Positions 5,945-8,065 of a stretch of DNA of 8,065 nt are shown here, one piece after another. Every line of letters begins with the position of its first letter. Within the stretch, counting starts at the first letter, position 1. Below the pieces are notes generated by a model that was given only the letters and a program-made list of their open reading frames with translations, did no database searches and was not told the DNA's origin. The DNA comes from CAXSEF01 sp964236535 (lineage in GTDB: Bacteria; Pseudomonadota; Alphaproteobacteria; Acetobacterales; Acetobacteraceae). The position numbers and the translations under genes were made by a program. The DNA lies in the NCBI GenBank assembly GCA_964236535.1, contig CAXSEF010000124.1:1-8065 (forward strand). The letters run 5' to 3'.

Positions 5945-7586
5945 CCCCTCCATCGACCCAATGGCTGCGCCCCGTGCCGCCGGGGGCCGCGCGCCGGACG
6001 TGTTCAAGGTCGGCGGCTGGGTGCCGATGACGCAGTTCCGCGACGACAAGGAGGTGGACTTCGTGGTGGTCGGCACCGGCGCCGGCGGTGGCCCCGTCAT
6101 CGCTGGGCTGGCGGAAGCGGGGTTCTCCGTGGTCGGCTTCGACGCCGGGCCGTATTTTCGTCCATTGGAGGATTTCGCCTCCGACGAAACGGAGCAGAAC
6201 AAGCTCTACTGGACGGACGAGCGCGTCGTGGATGGTGCCAACCCGATGGTCATGGGCGGCAAGAACAGCGGCAAGGCCGTTGGCGGCAGCACCGTCCACT
6301 TCGCCATGGTGTCGCTGCGCTTTCGCCCCGAGTGGTTCAAGTCCCGCACGACGCTTGGCTACGGTGCGGACTGGCCGATCGACTGGCGGGAGATGTGGGA
6401 CTATTATGGCCGGGCGGAAAAAGCGCTCAGCATCTCCGGCCCAGTCAGCTATCCATGGGGCCCACCTCGTCCGCGCTATCCCTACCGATCGCACGAGTTA
6501 AACGGGGCGGCCGAGATACTTGGCCGCGGTGCGGAAGCCATGGGCTACAAATGGACGCCCACGCCGCTGGCTACCGTCTCGGCGCCGCATGGCAAGTCGC
6601 CGCCCTGCGTGTATCGCGGCTTCTGCCGCTTTGGATGCTCCACCAATGCCAAGCAGAGCCAGTTAGTGACATTCATCCCGCGTGCGCTAAAGGCCGGGGC
6701 CGAGATACGCGACCTGGCCATGGTAGGTCGCATCGAGGTGCAGGACGGTCGCGCCACGGGCGTGCACTACATGCGAGAGGGCGAGTGGCGCTTCCAGCGC
6801 GCCCGTAACGTGATGGTGTCCGGCTATGCTATAGAAACGCCGCGGCTGTTGCTGGCGTCGGCTACCGACCGTTACCCGAACGGATTGGCCAACGGCTCCG
6901 GCTTGGTCGGCAAAAACCTGATGACACAATCCAACCAGGCCGTGTTCGGCACCATGGACAACGAGGTGCGCTGGAACAAGGCGCCGCCCTCGCTGTCGAT
7001 CACCGAGCACTGGAACTACGAGGACAAGAAAGACTTCCACGGCGGCTATTGCTGGATGGCGCAGGGGCCGTTGCCGATCGAGTACGCCACCATCCAGACC
7101 GGCTCGCGCGGGCTGTGGGGCCAGGCGCTGCGTGACGAGATGGAGAAGTACAACCACGCCGTGGGCCTGAAGATGGTGGGGGAGATGCTGCCCGACGAGC
7201 GCAACCGAGTGACGCTGGCGGATGACATCGACCAGTATGGCCTGCGCGTGGCCCGCGTCACCTATAGTTGGGGCGAAAACGACAAGGCGCTGATCCAACA
7301 CGCGCTGGGGCAAATGCAGACCAGCCTGGAACTGGTTGGCGCCCGCGACGTGTTCCGCCAGGAGAATGACACCAACCACCTGGGCGGCACTGCGCGCATG
7401 GGGTTCAATCGCGAGACCAGCGTTGTGGACGCGGATTGCCGCAGTTGGGACATTCCTAATCTTTGGGTCTGCGACGGTTCGGTGTTCCCGACGGTGGGCG
7501 GCGTAAACCCGCATCTGACGATCACGGCCGTCGCGATGCGGACCGCGGATCGCATCAAGGCCCTGGCGGCGGCGGGAACGCTGTAG
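5934..7586 (+). CDS. GMC-family FAD-dependent oxidoreductase (gluconate dehydrogenase flavoprotein-like)
   Basis: With the GTG start at 5934 this is a 550-residue glucose-methanol-choline oxidoreductase, an FAD enzyme oxidising an alcohol group of a sugar or similar substrate. The Rossmann motif GTGAGGG is at 47-53, followed by GFDAGP near 69-74; the second FAD segment GKAVGGST is near 113-120. The C-terminal domain has His482 in NHLGGTARMG and Asn525 in GGVNPHLTI, matching the His/Asn active-site pair of cholesterol oxidase-like members. CVYRGFCRFGC supplies Cys225, Cys231 and Cys235 in the region where FAD-glucose and fructose dehydrogenases hold a 3Fe-4S cluster, though the spacing differs and a cluster is not proven. 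No signal peptide is present; classical partners are carried out by the Tat signal on subunit 3, also missing here. It closes the operon, overlapping subunit 3 by 11 nt. The substrate is not readable from sequence. Confidence 0.92.
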   Translation: MASNPSIDPMAAPRAAGGRAPDVFKVGGWVPMTQFRDDKEVDFVVVGTGAGGGPVIAGLAEAGFSVVGFDAGPYFRPLEDFASDETEQNKLYWTDERVVDGANPMVMGGKNSGKAVGGSTVHFAMVSLRFRPEWFKSRTTLGYGADWPIDWREMWDYYGRAEKALSISGPVSYPWGPPRPRYPYRSHELNGAAEILGRGAEAMGYKWTPTPLATVSAPHGKSPPCVYRGFCRFGCSTNAKQSQLVTFIPRALKAGAEIRDLAMVGRIEVQDGRATGVHYMREGEWRFQRARNVMVSGYAIETPRLLLASATDRYPNGLANGSGLVGKNLMTQSNQAVFGTMDNEVRWNKAPPSLSITEHWNYEDKKDFHGGYCWMAQGPLPIEYATIQTGSRGLWGQALRDEMEKYNHAVGLKMVGEMLPDERNRVTLADDIDQYGLRVARVTYSWGENDKALIQHALGQMQTSLELVGARDVFRQENDTNHLGGTARMGFNRETSVVDADCRSWDIPNLWVCDGSVFPTVGGVNPHLTITAVAMRTADRIKALAAAGTL

Positions 7587-7728
7587 CCAGGAAAGTCTGC
7601 TACAACCGGGCTCGCATCTATGGATGGGCATCTGTTAACCTGGATCCGGCAGAGTGCTTATGGATGGGGTGTCCGCCGTGCTCTGTTGAGAGCCTAATGA
7701 AACGGAGAATATGCCCCAAGCCAACATG

Positions 7729-7754
7729 CCGTTTGGGTCTATCCGTCCAAACGG
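7729..7754. terminator. Hairpin, possible operon terminator
   Basis: CCGTTTGG and CCAAACGG form a perfect 8-bp stem around a 10-nt loop, 142 nt after the GMC stop. A run of six T begins at 7773, 18 nt beyond the stem, which is too far for a textbook intrinsic terminator. It may instead be a transcript-stabilising or Rho-associated structure. No better terminator candidate follows the operon. Confidence 0.3.
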
Positions 7755-7837
7755 GCGGGGCGGAAAGCCTACTTTTTTGCCGGATTATTTCTGGTAGGTG
7801 CATAGAGTGCTGAGGAGCTTTGCAATTCCTGGACCGT

Positions 7838-7857
7838 GAGGACCGTGGGTGGTCCTC
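7838..7857. repeat. Inverted repeat (second spacer hairpin)
   Basis: GAGGACC and GGTCCTC make a 7-bp stem with a 6-nt loop. No T-run follows on either strand, so it is not a standard terminator. It is flanked by direct copies of TGCAATT. Function is unknown. Confidence 0.35.
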
Positions 7858-7976
7858 TGCAATTGGAGAACGGGGCATGGAGGGTGCCTCTGCCTCTTTA
7901 GGTTCTTGGACTAGGGTCATGCCACCGCACTCTTTAACCACTTGCAGCCCTTCTGCTCCGTCCCCAATTCCTGTAG

Positions 7977-8065
7977 CTAGGGTCCGGCCTACATAACCAG
8001 CATGTGACGGCTGCGCCGAGGGAGTTGGCTGCGAGCTGTCGTAGCGGGTCGCGATGCGGCGGTAG
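7977..8065 (-). mobile_element. IS5-family insertion sequence remnant: 3' end of transposase gene and terminal repeat
   Basis: Read on the minus strand from the right edge, the sequence encodes YRRIATRYD and then, after a one-base frameshift near 8036, LAANSLGAAVTCWL. This resembles the usual C-terminus of IS5-family DDE transposases (RRIATRYDxLAxN...WL). The coding end runs almost into the terminal GGTCCGG and a CTAG at 7977-7980, as in elements of this family that target CTAG/TA. The frameshift and the lost stop codon show the copy is decayed. Only the last 89 nt are inside the window; the rest lies to the right. Confidence 0.65.

Larger units (their letters stand above)
7587..7976. other. 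Gene-poor spacer after the operon
   Basis: About 390 nt separate the operon from the IS remnant. I see no convincing gene: reading frames here are short, lack family resemblance and sit over hairpins. The spacer contains a TATGGATGGG direct repeat with copies 40 nt apart (7619-7628 and 7659-7668), two inverted repeats (7729-7754 and 7838-7857), a TGCAATT repeat flanking the second hairpin (7821-7827 and 7858-7864), and CTAGGGTC at 7911-7918, which partly matches the IS end. It is probably decayed intergenic or former mobile sequence. Confidence 0.6.

Noticed and set aside
5246..6202. 318-residue minus-strand frame opposite subunit 3 and the GMC start
   Set aside because: It spans two real overlapping genes on the other strand, so it is a shadow of GC-rich coding sequence.
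6687..7631. 314-residue minus-strand frame opposite the GMC gene
   Set aside because: It mirrors the conserved C-terminal GMC domain, and no domain is visible in it.
7773..7778. T-run as part of an intrinsic terminator
   Set aside because: The nearest good stem ends 18 nt upstream, too far for the usual mechanism.
7911..7918. CTAGGGTC as a third IS end
   Set aside because: Only 8 bases match the shared end and the following sequence diverges at once; it could easily be chance.
7618..7941. 107-residue minus-strand frame in the spacer
   Set aside because: It has no family resemblance, covers both hairpins and the direct repeat, and has a GTG start without a good ribosome site.
1..8065. CRISPR array, tRNA or rRNA gene
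   Set aside because: No regularly spaced repeats, cloverleaf-like segment or conserved rRNA stretch was seen on either strand.

Overview
The window comes from a GC-rich bacterium. Codon use, family resemblances and an IS5-type insertion-sequence remnant suggest an alphaproteobacterium, perhaps of the Acetobacteraceae/Azospirillaceae kind, but no rRNA or other marker is present to confirm this. It carries one intact catabolic locus bounded on both sides by decayed sequence.

Layout. Positions 1-76 end in a short motif that recurs inverted near the right edge and resembles an insertion-sequence end. Positions 76-416 (minus strand) hold the N-terminal third of a YghA-type short-chain dehydrogenase gene, broken by two single-base frameshifts and cut off at the motif. 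Positions 472-1353 (minus) encode an SMP-30/gluconolactonase-family lactonase. A 103-nt divergent control region with an inverted repeat separates it from a tightly packed plus-strand operon of five genes (1457-7586): a TPP-dependent enzyme of the YdaP/pyruvate-oxidase-like group, an enolase-superfamily acid-sugar dehydratase of the mandelate racemase subgroup, an unrecognised polytopic membrane protein, a gluconate 2-dehydrogenase subunit 3-like protein, and a GMC-family FAD oxidoreductase. The four internal junctions are a 3-nt gap and overlaps of 4, 8 and 11 nt, so translational coupling is likely. A gene-poor spacer with hairpins follows (7587-7976), then the degraded 3' end of an IS5-family element (7977-8065).

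How the genes may work together (inference). The GMC enzyme with its small partner would oxidise a sugar or sugar acid. SMP-30 would open the resulting lactone. The dehydratase would convert the aldonate to a 2-keto-3-deoxy acid. The TPP enzyme would act on that 2-keto acid or on pyruvate made from it. None of the soluble proteins shows a Sec or Tat signal, so this would be a cytoplasmic route, unlike classical periplasmic gluconate dehydrogenase. There is also no cytochrome c subunit. In its place the operon has a membrane protein made of two copies of a 137-residue unit, each with two histidines exactly 57 residues apart. This is the most interesting feature of the window: a possible alternative membrane electron-transfer or anchor subunit for a GMC/subunit 3 dehydrogenase.
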